DNA of 64,000 bases from Nocardioides sp. GTDB lineage: Bacteria; Actinomycetota; Actinomycetes; Propionibacteriales; Nocardioidaceae. The notes beneath the pieces were generated by a model. It was not told the DNA's origin, did not search any database, and saw nothing but the letters and a program-made list of their open reading frames with translations. Below, one piece after another: positions 1-9,019 of the stretch. How positions within the stretch are numbered: the first letter of the stretch is position 1; the number at the start of each line of letters is the position of its first letter. The stretch lies in assembly GCF_030149505.1 (NCBI RefSeq), contig NZ_JASBRN010000001.1, positions 1 through 64,000 on the forward strand, in the 5' to 3' direction. A program made the translations under genes and the position numbers.

Positions 1-625
1 TGGTGGCGGGTGTGGCGAGGTCGAGGTCGAAGTAGAGGTTCGACCGGGTGTCGCATTCCTGCACTTCGGTGGATTCGGGGTCGAAGCGGGCTGAGGCTTC
101 CAGGACGAGCCGTTCGACGACGGCGGGGCCGACTGTGTGGACGACGTGGGCGACCTGCGCATCCACGAACGCGGCCGCCTCGGCCGAGAGGCCGCGGGTG
201 GCTTGAGCGAGGCGGCGTACCCGCCAGGCGGTGACCTGCCCGGCGAGGAGTCGCGCCCACACCTTGGGGAGGCGGTGCCTGGCTTCGACGACGTCGCCGA
301 CGAGGAGGCGCCCGGACTCCTTCGTCCTGCCGAGGGCGGTGGCGAGCTCGGTGACGGCGAAGTCGGAGACCTCGGGTGCACCGGCGCCGGCGAGGTCGAG
401 CATGGTGTCGGCGCCGGGCATCCCGAACCGGGCCGTCCACGCGGACTCCGCGGCGTCGTAGGCGTCGTCGTCGGGGTGGGAGTAGGTGCCGTACAGGTCC
501 GGCATCAACGCACCGGTGGTGTGACGGTCGGCCCACTCGGCGACCCCGATCAGCAGCTCCCGGGCGGCGTCGTCCTCGCGCTGCTTGGCGGCGCGGATCG
601 CGTCGAGGAGGGGGCTGCTGGACAT
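1..625 (-). CDS. DUF222 / HNH endonuclease family protein (13E12-like), truncated by window edge
   Basis: The reading frame opens at an ATG on the minus strand and stays open through the first base, so only the N-terminal 208 codons are present. It encodes the DUF222 domain, the conserved N-terminal part of the actinobacterial 13E12 repeat family, whose C-terminus normally carries an HNH nuclease motif. It matches the first 208 residues of the complete gene at 39750 with about 25 differences by eye (both share LLAGQVTAWRVRRLAQATR). The start is fixed by a TATACT -10 box six bases upstream and by conservation with the second copy. An SOS box sits just upstream. Nuclease activity is inferred from the family; the HNH part of this copy lies outside the window. 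Confidence 0.9.
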   Translation of the reverse strand, partial: MSSSPLLDAIRAAKQREDDAARELLIGVAEWADRHTTGALMPDLYGTYSHPDDDAYDAAESAWTARFGMPGADTMLDLAGAGAPEVSDFAVTELATALGRTKESGRLLVGDVVEARHRLPKVWARLLAGQVTAWRVRRLAQATRGLSAEAAAFVDAQVAHVVHTVGPAVVERLVLEASARFDPESTEVQECDTRSNLYFDLDLATPAT

Positions 626-631
626 GGTGAA

Positions 632-654
632 AGTATAGTCGAACACACGTTCGA
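632..654 (-). promoter_or_regulatory. SOS (LexA) box and -10 box of truncated HNH gene
   Basis: TCGAACACACGTTCGA at 639-654 is a perfect TCGAAC-N4-GTTCGA inverted repeat, the actinobacterial LexA operator consensus. A minus-strand TATACT occupies 632-637, six bases before the ATG. The operator abuts the -10 box, so LexA binding should block transcription. The same arrangement recurs at 39721-39743. Confidence 0.85.
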
Positions 655-901
655 TAGACAGTGTTTCCCCAGGTCAGGTCCACTTTTTCGCGACATTCTT
701 GCCGTCCGATCGAAGCCCAGCCCGAGCGAGCACCCCAGGCAGGGGCGAGGCTGGAGCGGACCGCAACCAAGAAGCCCAAGCGGCGCCGAGGGCGACCACG
801 CCTTCTCGAAATCCAGGACCTGCTGCGGCGCGAACCCGCTACGACCCACCAACGGCGACCCAGGGAGCAACCCTGGTAACAGCAGGGCGACCGGCGTACG
901 C

Positions 902-941
902 GGTCTCGACGACGGCTCGCTGGCGCTCGCCTGCTCGACCA
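902..941 (-). repeat. Dispersed palindromic element, copy 1
   Basis: A 40-base element begins TGGTCGAG and ends GTCGTCGAGACC on the minus strand, with AGCGAGC repeats between. The same element occurs at 39437 and 40613, and related ones at 6762, 17011 and 37877. Here it marks the far end of the conserved HNH upstream module. Confidence 0.75.
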
Positions 942-951
942 GCAGAGGGAC

Positions 952-2622
952 CTACAGCCCGGCAGCCCGCCGGATGTCCGCGCCGAGGGCGTCGAGGCGG
1001 GTGGCGGCGGAGATCCAGGCCGCCTCGACGGCGTCGACCTGGTCGGGGTTCTGCGACGCGGGCTCCACGGGGACGACGACCTCGAGGTAGCACTTGATCT
1101 TCGGCTCGGTGCCGCTGGGTCGGACGACGACGCGGGCGCCGGAGTCCAGGCGGAACCGCAGGCCGTCGGTGGGCGGGAGGGAGTCCGAGCCGAGCGCGAG
1201 GTCGTCGACCCCGAGCACGGACAGGCCGCCGAGCGAGGTGGGCGGTGAGGTGCGCAGCCGCTCCATGGCGCCGCTGATGAGCGAGAGGTCCGAGACCCGC
1301 ACAGAGACCTGGTCGGTGGCGTGCAGGCCGTGCTCGCGAGCGAGGTCGTCGAGCAGGTCCAGCAGGGTGCGGCCCTCGGCCTTGAGGGAGGCGGCGAGCT
1401 CGCAGAGCAGCAGGAGCGCGGAGACGCCGTCCTTGTCCTTCACGTGCTCGGGGTCGCAGCAGTAGCCCAGGGCCTCCTCGTAGCCGAAGGCCAGCCCCTC
1501 GACCCGGCCGATCCACTTGAAGCCGGTGAGGGTCTCCTCGTAGGGCTGCCCCGCGGCGGCCGCGATCTTCGACAGCAGCGAGGACGACACGATGGTGGTG
1601 GCCAGGACTCCGGTGCGGCCCCGGCGCAGCAGGTGCGTGGCGAGCAGCGCGCCCACCTCGTCGCCGCGCAGCATCCGCCACCCCGTGGGCGTGGGCACGG
1701 CGGCGGCGCACCGGTCGGCGTCGGGGTCGTTGGCCACGACCAGGTCGGCGCCGCGCTCCTGGGCCAGCGCGAGCGCGAGGTCCATCGCCCCCGGCTCCTC
1801 GGGGTTGGGGAAGGCGACGGTGGAGAAGTCAGGGTCGGGCTCCTCCTGCTCGGGCACGACCTGCGCGGGCTCGAAGCCGGCGGTCTCCAGCACCTGCGCG
1901 ACGGCGGTGCCGCCGACGCCGTGCAGCGGGGTGTAGACCACGTCGAGGTCGCGCGGACCGTCCTCGGCCAGCCCGGCCACCGTGTCGAGGTAGCGGTCCA
2001 GGAGGTCCTCGCCGAGCACCTTCCACCCGGTGCCGCGCGGGACCGAGGCGAGGTCCCCGACCTCGGCGATCCTGGCGGCGATCTCCGCGTCGGCGGGCGA
2101 GACGATCTGGCTGCCGTCCCCGAGGTAGACCTTGTAGCCGTTGTCCTGGGGCGGGTTGTGGCTGGCGGTGACCATGACGCCGGCCACGCAGCCGAGCTCG
2201 CGGACGGCGTAGGCCAGCACGGGCGTCGGCAGCGGGCGCGGCAGCAACCACACGTCGAGCCCGGCGCCGCTCATGACCGCGGCGGTGTCCTCGGCGAAGG
2301 TGTCGGAGAGGTGGCGGGCGTCGTACCCGACGACCACCGCCCCCCGGCTGGGGAGGTACGCCGCCAGCCCGGCCGCCGCGCGCAGCACGACGACCCGGTT
2401 CATCCGGTTCGGGCCGGCGCCGAGGGCCCCGCGCAGGCCCGCGGTACCGAACTCCAGCGTGCCGTCGAAGCGGTCGGCGAGGTCGGTGGGGTCGCCCCCG
2501 GCCTCGACGTCCCGGACGATCGCCTCGAGCTCCGCGCGCGTCGTGGCGTCGGGGTCGGCGGCTGCCCACGCCCGGGCGCGGTCGAGGAGGTCGGCGATCT
2601 CGGGCGAGGCGGCGGTGCTCAT
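952..2622 (-). CDS. pmmB: Phospho-sugar mutase (phosphomannomutase/phosphoglucomutase)
   Basis: Alpha-D-phosphohexomutase, 556 residues, interconverting hexose 1- and 6-phosphates in the cytosol. Visible motifs in order: the phosphoserine loop TASHNPPQDNGYK (about residue 133), the Mg2+ loop DPDADR (about 300), the sugar-specificity loop region around EEALGYCC and the C-terminal phosphate-binding RPSGTEPKIK. The length fits the long PgcA/PmmB branch. It lies near a purine nucleoside phosphorylase, as pmmB does in Mycobacterium; such mutases can also act on ribose or deoxyribose phosphates from nucleoside cleavage. Start: ATG six bases after a TAACGT -10 box (2629-2634). Substrate preference cannot be read from sequence. 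Confidence 0.9.
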   Translation of the reverse strand: MSTAASPEIADLLDRARAWAAADPDATTRAELEAIVRDVEAGGDPTDLADRFDGTLEFGTAGLRGALGAGPNRMNRVVVLRAAAGLAAYLPSRGAVVVGYDARHLSDTFAEDTAAVMSGAGLDVWLLPRPLPTPVLAYAVRELGCVAGVMVTASHNPPQDNGYKVYLGDGSQIVSPADAEIAARIAEVGDLASVPRGTGWKVLGEDLLDRYLDTVAGLAEDGPRDLDVVYTPLHGVGGTAVAQVLETAGFEPAQVVPEQEEPDPDFSTVAFPNPEEPGAMDLALALAQERGADLVVANDPDADRCAAAVPTPTGWRMLRGDEVGALLATHLLRRGRTGVLATTIVSSSLLSKIAAAAGQPYEETLTGFKWIGRVEGLAFGYEEALGYCCDPEHVKDKDGVSALLLLCELAASLKAEGRTLLDLLDDLAREHGLHATDQVSVRVSDLSLISGAMERLRTSPPTSLGGLSVLGVDDLALGSDSLPPTDGLRFRLDSGARVVVRPSGTEPKIKCYLEVVVPVEPASQNPDQVDAVEAAWISAATRLDALGADIRRAAGL

Positions 2623-2628
2623 GGCGCG

Positions 2629-2634
2629 ACGTTA
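2629..2634 (-). promoter_or_regulatory. -10 box of pmmB, leaderless
   Basis: TAACGT on the minus strand lies six bases before the ATG, the spacing seen throughout this window for leaderless mRNAs. Confidence 0.5.
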
Positions 2635-2659
2635 GCGGCCGGGGGCTCCTGACCGTGCG

Positions 2660-3298
2660 TCAGTGCGGCGTGGGGTCCTCGGTAGGGCCGTCGGCGAGCT
2701 CGTCGAGCAGGCCACGGGTGAGCTCGAAGGCGACGCGCGCCTCGTGGACCACGGTCTCGACGTCGCGCGGGGAGGTCGGGAGCCGGTCGATGCGCGAGTG
2801 GTACCAGTCCTTGTACGCCTTCGGCTTCTCCGACAGCTCGAAGGCGAAGAAGGCCAGGCCCGGTCCGGTCGCGCCCAGGTGTCGCTGCACGGCCCGGCGC
2901 ACGACCCGCCCGCCCGTGAGGTCGCCGAGGTAGCGGGTGTGGTGGTGAGCGACGTACCGCGCGCCGGAGGCGGTGGTGGCCTCGATCCGCGAGACGTACG
3001 CCGCGGCGGCGGGGGAGTCCACGGCCACGGGTGCGCCCGGTGCCCAGTGGGCGAGGTCGGCGTCGATGGCGGCGAGCCGGTCCAGCGCCGGGTCGTGGAC
3101 CGCGGCGACCCATCGGTCCTCCCGCATCGCCCGGCCGACCGACTCGAGCGCGGCGTACACCGGTCGGAGTCGGCGCAGGTAGGCGGCGTACCCGCTCGCG
3201 TCGACCCCGCCACCGAGCAGGGCGACGAGGAAGGGGCTGCGCTCGGCCGCCTCGTGCTCGGCGCGGGTGCCCTCCTTGACCGCGACGGTCAGGCTCAA
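2660..3298 (-). CDS. Heme oxygenase (biliverdin-producing)
   Basis: Heme oxygenase family, about 212 residues, cleaving heme to biliverdin, CO and Fe2+ for iron release. The N-terminus has the family pattern with the heme-ligand histidine (KEGTRAEHEAAE), followed by a conserved all-helical fold region (YVAHHHTRYLGDLTGGRV, in which the helix contacts heme). I place the start at a TTG overlapping the stop of the upstream tetR gene (TTGA), because known family members begin LSxxVxxKEGTRxEHE. A GTG at 3328 would add ten residues and overlap tetR by 34 bases. It is the last gene of a PNP–tetR–heme oxygenase run, so control by the TetR repressor is plausible but inferred. Confidence 0.88.
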   Translation of the reverse strand: MSLTVAVKEGTRAEHEAAERSPFLVALLGGGVDASGYAAYLRRLRPVYAALESVGRAMREDRWVAAVHDPALDRLAAIDADLAHWAPGAPVAVDSPAAAAYVSRIEATTASGARYVAHHHTRYLGDLTGGRVVRRAVQRHLGATGPGLAFFAFELSEKPKAYKDWYHSRIDRLPTSPRDVETVVHEARVAFELTRGLLDELADGPTEDPTPH

Positions 3299-3972
3299 GG
3301 CAGGGGCGCGCGCAGCATGCCCGCGCACATCGAGACGAGGTTGCGCACGAAGGACTCGGTGTCCAGGGCCAGGCGCTGGGTCGAGCCGCGCTCCTCGGCC
3401 CGGGCCCGGTCGCCGATGGAGCGCAGGATGAAGGAGGTCAGCAGGGCCAGGCGCTCGGCGCGGACGTCGTCGGGCATCTGCGGCATCCGCGCGGAGATCA
3501 GCTCGTAGACCGGGACCCCGCCCGAGCGCTCCAGCGCCGCCTGCACGTCGGGGTCCTTGTCGTGCTGCTCGTCGGCGATCAGGTCGGCGACGATGACGAG
3601 GTAGCAGCGGCCGCTCCAGCCGGTCTCGGAGAGCTCGGTCGCGGGCCGCACCAGCGCCTCCAGGGCCGCGGCCAGGTCGTCGTCGGGTCGCCCCTGGGCG
3701 ACCTCGAGCAGCCGGTGCTCGCGCTCGGACAGGAAGGCGGCGTGCTGCTCGAGCACGGCGGCCAGCAGGCCCTCGCGGGAGCCGAAGTGGTAGTGCACGG
3801 CGCCGCGGTTGCGCTGGCCGGCTTGGCGGGTGATGTCGAGCAGGGAGGCGTTCGTGACGCCGTGCTCGGCGAACGCGCGGGTCGCGGCGACCAGGAGCCG
3901 CTCGCGGGTCTCGGCGCCGCTGGCAGCCGTCCCGCCCGGACGGACGGGCTGGGTGGCGGGGGTCCGGTCCAT
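3295..3972 (-). CDS. TetR/AcrR family transcriptional regulator
   Basis: A 225-residue regulator. The N-terminal helix-turn-helix spans about residues 22-68 ([17 protein letters not shown]…[17 protein letters not shown]), preceded by a low-complexity N-terminal tail. The C-terminal ligand-binding domain is family typical but not specific enough to name a ligand. A clear AGGAGG ribosome binding site precedes the ATG by about eight bases. It starts 22 bases after the PNP stop and overlaps the heme oxygenase start by four bases, indicating one operon. Autoregulation and control of heme oxygenase are inference. Confidence 0.88.
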   Translation of the reverse strand: MDRTPATQPVRPGGTAASGAETRERLLVAATRAFAEHGVTNASLLDITRQAGQRNRGAVHYHFGSREGLLAAVLEQHAAFLSEREHRLLEVAQGRPDDDLAAALEALVRPATELSETGWSGRCYLVIVADLIADEQHDKDPDVQAALERSGGVPVYELISARMPQMPDDVRAERLALLTSFILRSIGDRARAEERGSTQRLALDTESFVRNLVSMCAGMLRAPLP

Positions 3973-3994
3973 CAGCGTGCCTCCTGGTGCTCCG

Positions 3995-4798
3995 TCAGAT
4001 CCCCGGGACGACCCGGCTGAGCAGGTCCCCCATCCGGGACGCCGCCGCGCGGCCGGCCTCGAGGACCTCAGCGTGGTCGAGGGGCTGGTCGCTGATGCCG
4101 GCGGCCAGGTTGGTGACCAGGCTGATGCCCAGCACCTCCATGCCGGCCTCGCGGGCGGCGATCGCCTCGAGGGTGGTGCTCATGCCCACGAGGTGGCCGC
4201 CGAGGATGCCGGCCATCCGGACCTCCGCGGGGGTCTCGTAGTGAGGTCCGGGGAACTGGACGTAGACGCCCTCCTCCAGGGAGGGGTCCACGCTGCGGCA
4301 CATCTCGCGCAGCCGGCTGGAGTAGAGGTCGGTGAGGTCGACGAAGCGCGCGCCCACGATGGGGGAGCGGCCCGTGAGGTTGAGGTGGTCGCTGATGAGC
4401 ACCGGTGTGCCGGGCGTCCAGTGCGGCTTCAGCCCGCCGCAGCCGTTGGTGAGCACGATCGCGCGGCAGCCGGCCGCGGCGGCGGTGCGCACGCCGTGCA
4501 CCACGGCCTCGACGCCCTTCCCCTCGTAGTAGTGGATGCGGGAGAGGAACACCAGCAGCTGGCGGTCCCCGGCGCGGACCGAGCGGATCTTCCCGCTGTG
4601 CCCGGCCACCGCGGCGGCGGAGAAGCCGGGCAGGTCCGTGGTGTCGATCTCGGCGGTCGCCTCGCCCAGCGCGTCGACGGCCGGAAGCCAGCCGGAACCC
4701 AGCACGAGGGCGACGTCGTGGCGCTCGACGCCGGTCAGGTCGGCCAGGCGCGCGGCGGCGTCCTCGGCACGGGAGTAGGGGGTCGGCTCCTCGTTCAC
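3995..4798 (-). CDS. punA: Purine-nucleoside phosphorylase (trimeric class II)
   Basis: Phosphorolysis of inosine and guanosine to the base and ribose 1-phosphate, in purine salvage. The 267-residue length fits the trimeric class. Motifs: phosphate-binding VLGSGW near residue 31, GHSGKI near 65, base and ribose contacts in LTNGCGG near 116, and a C-terminal [14 protein letters not shown] segment holding the catalytic Asn region. A leaderless start is supported by TAAGGT (4806-4811) seven bases before the GTG. Proximity to the phosphohexomutase could let ribose 1-phosphate be rerouted; this is inference from context, matched by the mycobacterial gene order. Confidence 0.92.
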   Translation of the reverse strand: MNEEPTPYSRAEDAAARLADLTGVERHDVALVLGSGWLPAVDALGEATAEIDTTDLPGFSAAAVAGHSGKIRSVRAGDRQLLVFLSRIHYYEGKGVEAVVHGVRTAAAAGCRAIVLTNGCGGLKPHWTPGTPVLISDHLNLTGRSPIVGARFVDLTDLYSSRLREMCRSVDPSLEEGVYVQFPGPHYETPAEVRMAGILGGHLVGMSTTLEAIAAREAGMEVLGISLVTNLAAGISDQPLDHAEVLEAGRAAASRMGDLLSRVVPGI

Positions 4799-4805
4799 GA
4801 GCCGG

Positions 4806-4811
4806 ACCTTA
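4806..4811 (-). promoter_or_regulatory. -10 box of punA operon, leaderless
   Basis: Minus-strand TAAGGT ends seven bases before the GTG start. It probably drives PNP, tetR and heme oxygenase together. Confidence 0.5.
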
Positions 4812-4816
4812 CGGCG

Positions 4817-5269
4817 TCACAGTCCGGTCGAGCGACAGGGCCGACGACGCAGCGCGGCGACGTAGTCGTCGGGCGCCGAGGCCGCCTCGGCGGCGTCGGC
4901 GAGCACGCCGAGGTACGACGCAGAGGGGATGCCCCCCTCGTAGGCGTCCAGGACGTAGGTCCAGGCCACCTGGCTGCCGGTCATCGTCGAGACCCGCACC
5001 TTGGTCTTGCGGTAGAGGCCGTTGTCGGCCGACTCCCACTCGTCGAGCAGCCGCTCGTCCTCGCGGGTGACGTCGTAGACCGCCACGAAGACCCGTTCGA
5101 AGGTGTCCTGCACGATCGTGGACAGCGCTCCGTCCCAGCCGTGCTCCTCACCGCCGAAGGTCAGTCGCCAGCCCTCCAGCCAGCCGGTGGTGCGCAGCGG
5201 GGAGTGCGGGCACCGCTCGCCCATCCGCGCGGGATCGAGGTTGGTCCCGTAGGCGGCGTACAGCGTCAC
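4817..5269 (-). CDS. Gamma-glutamylcyclotransferase-like protein
   Basis: A 150-residue GGCT-fold protein. It opens with the substrate-loop motif [13 protein letters not shown] (family YGSN/YGTN) and has a central acidic segment [13 protein letters not shown] whose glutamate occupies the catalytic position in this fold. Family members cleave gamma-glutamyl amines or related amides to 5-oxoproline. The true substrate in actinobacteria is unknown. Start: GTG, seven bases after TAACCT (minus strand, 5277-5282). It is divergent from lpd, with about 45 bases between starts. Confidence 0.8.
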   Translation of the reverse strand: MTLYAAYGTNLDPARMGERCPHSPLRTTGWLEGWRLTFGGEEHGWDGALSTIVQDTFERVFVAVYDVTREDERLLDEWESADNGLYRKTKVRVSTMTGSQVAWTYVLDAYEGGIPSASYLGVLADAAEAASAPDDYVAALRRRPCRSTGL

Positions 5270-5301
5270 AGGCCGAAGGTTAACCGTCCGCGGACCGGGA
5301 C

Positions 5302-5307
5302 TAGGGT
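5302..5307 (+). promoter_or_regulatory. -10 box of lpd, leaderless
   Basis: TAGGGT ends seven bases before the GTG of lpd. The divergent gene on the minus strand has its own TAACCT at 5277-5282 with the same spacing. Confidence 0.6.
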
Positions 5308-5314
5308 GGGACAC

Positions 5315-6715
<1,401 letters not shown>

Positions 6716-6761
6716 CGAGCAGCGACGAGCGACGAAGGAGCTCGACGCGTGGGCGAGTCAA

Positions 6762-6815
6762 GGTCGAGCAGCCGGCACGGCTGAGGGACGAAGCCGTGGT
6801 CCGGTGGGTCGAGAC
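6762..6815 (+). repeat. Dispersed palindromic element, copy 2 (class B)
   Basis: It begins GGTCGAGCAGCCGGCACGGC and ends GGGTCGAGACA. The inner arms CGGCACGGCTGAG and CGAAGCCGTG are also found, reversed, in the copy at 17011. It lies between lpd and lpdA and could fold into a hairpin. Confidence 0.65.
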
Positions 6816-6842
6816 ACCAGTCGCTAGCGAGGAGACAGTCCA

Positions 6843-8237
6843 ATGACCGACCGCGTCGTCATCGTCGGCGGAGGCCCCGGCGGCTACGAGGCCGCCCACG
6901 TGGCCGCCCAGCTCGGGGCCGAGGTGACCATCGTCGACACCGACGGGCTCGGTGGCTCGGCGGTGCTCACCGACTGCGTGCCCAGCAAGACCCTCATCGC
7001 GACCGCCGAGGTCATGACCGAGGTCGCCGAGGCCGGCGAGCTCGGCATCACCATGCGCGACAAGGAGGGTGACGCCGCCTCCGGCATCACGGTCGACCTC
7101 GCGCGGGTCAACGCCCGGGTCAAGCAGCTGGCCGCCGACCAGTCCCGCGACATCGCCCGCCGCATCGACCGCGACGGCGTGCGGCTCGTGCACGGCCGCG
7201 GGCGGCTCGACGGTCCGGGGCGCGTGGTCGCCACCGGCGCCGACGGGGCGGAGACCGTGCTGGACGCCGATGCGGTGCTCGTCGCCACCGGCGCCGCCCC
7301 GCGGACCCTGCCCAGCGCCCAGCCCGACGGGGAACGGATCCTCACCTGGGAGCAGGTGTACGACCTCGACGAGCGGCCCGAGGAGCTGGTCGTGGTGGGC
7401 TCCGGCGTCACGGGCGCGGAGTTCGCCTCGGCGTACCAGGCCCTGGGCATCCCGGTCACGCTCGTGTCCTCCCGCGACCGGGTGCTGCCCGGTGAGGACG
7501 CGGACGCCTCCATGGTGCTCGAGGAGGTCTCCAAGCGCCGCGGCATGAACGTGCTGTCGAAGTCGCGGATGGAGTCGGTGACCCGCTCCGGCGACGTCGT
7601 CACCGTGGCGCTCACCGACGGCCGCGAGGTGCAGGCCTCGCACTGCATCCTGGCGCTGGGCTCGGTGCCCAACACCACCGACCTCGGTCTCGAGGAAGCG
7701 GGCGTGCTGCTCAAGGACGGCGGCTTCGTCTACGTCGACCGGGTCTCGCGCACCTCCGCGCGAGGGGTGTACGCCGCCGGCGACTGCACCGGCGTCCTCA
7801 TGCTCGCCTCCGTGGCTGCCATGCAGGGCCGGATCGCGATGTGGCACCTGCTCGGCGACACCGTGCATCCGCTGGACCTGAAGAAGGTCTCCTCCAACGT
7901 CTTCACCGCCCCGGAGATCGCCACCGTCGGCTGCTCGCAAGAGGCGGTGGACGCGGGCGAGATGCAGGCCGAGGTCGTCATGCTCCCGCTGTCGGGCAAC
8001 CCGCGCGCGAAGATGCAGGGCGTCCGCGACGGCTTCGTGAAGCTCTTCATCCGTCCCGGCACCGGCATCGTCGTCGGTGGCGTGGTCGTCGGCCCGCGCG
8101 CCTCCGAGCTGATCCACCCGGTCTCGATCGCGGTGGCCGAGTCGCTCACCGCCGACCAGTTGGCCCAGGCGTTCACGGTCTACCCCTCGATGAGCGGCTC
8201 GATCGCCGAGGCCGCACGGAGGCTGCACCGCATCTGA
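6843..8237 (+). CDS. lpdA: NAD(P)H-quinone dehydrogenase (LpdA type)
   Basis: Flavoprotein disulfide-reductase superfamily member, 464 residues. It keeps the FAD motif GGGPGGYEAA, the NAD(P) motif VGSGVTGAEFA and AAGDCTGVLMLAS. The disulfide site reads GGSAVLTDCVPSK, so the first of the two redox cysteines is Ala. The C-terminal catalytic His is replaced (YPSMSGSIAEAA instead of HPTLSEA). It therefore cannot act as a lipoamide dehydrogenase. Mycobacterial LpdA with the same losses reduces quinones with NAD(P)H, and that role fits. A GAGGAG site lies about ten bases before the ATG. Confidence 0.9.
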   Translation: MTDRVVIVGGGPGGYEAAHVAAQLGAEVTIVDTDGLGGSAVLTDCVPSKTLIATAEVMTEVAEAGELGITMRDKEGDAASGITVDLARVNARVKQLAADQSRDIARRIDRDGVRLVHGRGRLDGPGRVVATGADGAETVLDADAVLVATGAAPRTLPSAQPDGERILTWEQVYDLDERPEELVVVGSGVTGAEFASAYQALGIPVTLVSSRDRVLPGEDADASMVLEEVSKRRGMNVLSKSRMESVTRSGDVVTVALTDGREVQASHCILALGSVPNTTDLGLEEAGVLLKDGGFVYVDRVSRTSARGVYAAGDCTGVLMLASVAAMQGRIAMWHLLGDTVHPLDLKKVSSNVFTAPEIATVGCSQEAVDAGEMQAEVVMLPLSGNPRAKMQGVRDGFVKLFIRPGTGIVVGGVVVGPRASELIHPVSIAVAESLTADQLAQAFTVYPSMSGSIAEAARRLHRI

Positions 8238-8267
8238 GCGGGGACCTATCCGGGTCGCGCCGACAGG

Positions 8268-8921
8268 TCAGTGCCGGGGGCGGCCGTCCGAGGGCGAGAT
8301 CGAGCTGACGCCCTGGATCAGCGTGCTCAGCTCGGCCCGTGCGGCGCGGCCGAGGGGGCTGCCGCCCGCCCACTGGCGGAGCATGGCCGCCTCCGAGGTG
8401 GCCTCCTCGGCGGCGTACCAGGGCAGCCACCGGTCGCCCACGCGGACCTTGCGCGCCTCCGGTTCCTCGCCGCCCTCCAGCCGCAGCTGGTCGTTGCGGC
8501 ACACGTCGATGCTGCGGGGCGTCCCGTGGGGCGGTGCCCACTGCACCTTCGCCACCGACGGGCCGTGCTGGGCGTTGAAGAAGCAGGGGCCGCGGCGCTC
8601 GGGGAGCGGTTCGCCGGAGGCGAGCGCGAGGACCGCGGCACGCTCCCAGCGGCCGTCCTCCAGCACGGCCTCCACCGCCTCGACCTCGGCGAGGGAGTCG
8701 GCCGGCTCCAGGGCCGCCTTGGCCCGGTCGTAGGCCTCGAGGGCGAAGCGGTGGTGCTCGCGGACGTCGTGGGTCGCGTCGGGCGCGAGCTCGAGCGCGG
8801 CGACCTGCTCCCCGAAGAGCGTCACGTCCTCGCGGACCAGGCGCTTGGCGGCGCGGAACGCCTCACGCTCCAACAGGTATGCCTCGCGGCGTTCTCGCCG
8901 CGCGCGCAGGGGGTTCCACAT
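8268..8921 (-). CDS. Conserved hypothetical protein
   Basis: A 217-residue soluble protein with a basic, helical N-terminus (RARRERREAYLLEREAFRAAKR) and no signal peptide. The central CFFNAQHGPSVAKVQWAPP resembles a motif I associate with the soluble C-terminal part of actinobacterial TPM-domain proteins; here no TPM domain or membrane segment is present. Two further Cys residues and a GDRWLPWY segment follow. Start: ATG six bases after CAGGAT (8928-8933, minus strand). It is convergent with lpdA and divergent from the MFS gene. Function not recognised. Confidence 0.7.
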   Translation of the reverse strand: MWNPLRARRERREAYLLEREAFRAAKRLVREDVTLFGEQVAALELAPDATHDVREHHRFALEAYDRAKAALEPADSLAEVEAVEAVLEDGRWERAAVLALASGEPLPERRGPCFFNAQHGPSVAKVQWAPPHGTPRSIDVCRNDQLRLEGGEEPEARKVRVGDRWLPWYAAEEATSEAAMLRQWAGGSPLGRAARAELSTLIQGVSSISPSDGRPRH

Positions 8922-9019
8922 GCCCCGATCCTGTCACCTGTCTGCCAACTCGAAACCCGGCCGAGACCTCCTCGAAATCGATTGGCGCACGACCGCGTGC
9001 GCGAGGATCATCCGACCCG

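Larger units (their letters stand above)
626..941 (-). repeat. Conserved non-coding upstream region of HNH module, copy 1
   Basis: Read on the minus strand, this roughly 315-base stretch aligns almost end to end with 39437-39749 upstream of the second HNH gene. Strongly conserved blocks include GGGCTTCTTGGTTGCG, TTCGATCGGACGGCAAGAAT and the SOS box. Indels shift the reading frame between copies, so the conservation is not protein coding. The region is otherwise gene-free up to the phosphosugar mutase stop at 952. Confidence 0.8.

Noticed and set aside
1-941. HNH modules as insertion sequences
   Set aside because: No transposase domain, no clear terminal inverted repeats around the whole unit and no target-site duplication can be seen; only the shared upstream block and palindromic element support mobility.
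1321-2652. Long plus-strand open frame of 443 codons opposite pmmB
   Set aside because: It is an antisense shadow caused by GC-rich third positions; composition is Gly/Ala/Val/Arg-rich with no domain, while the minus strand encodes a clear mutase.
3809-5314. Apparent 500-residue N-terminal extension of lpd
   Set aside because: The extension is antisense to PNP and the cyclotransferase gene. The E3 FAD motif lies right after the GTG at 5315, which has its own -10 box.
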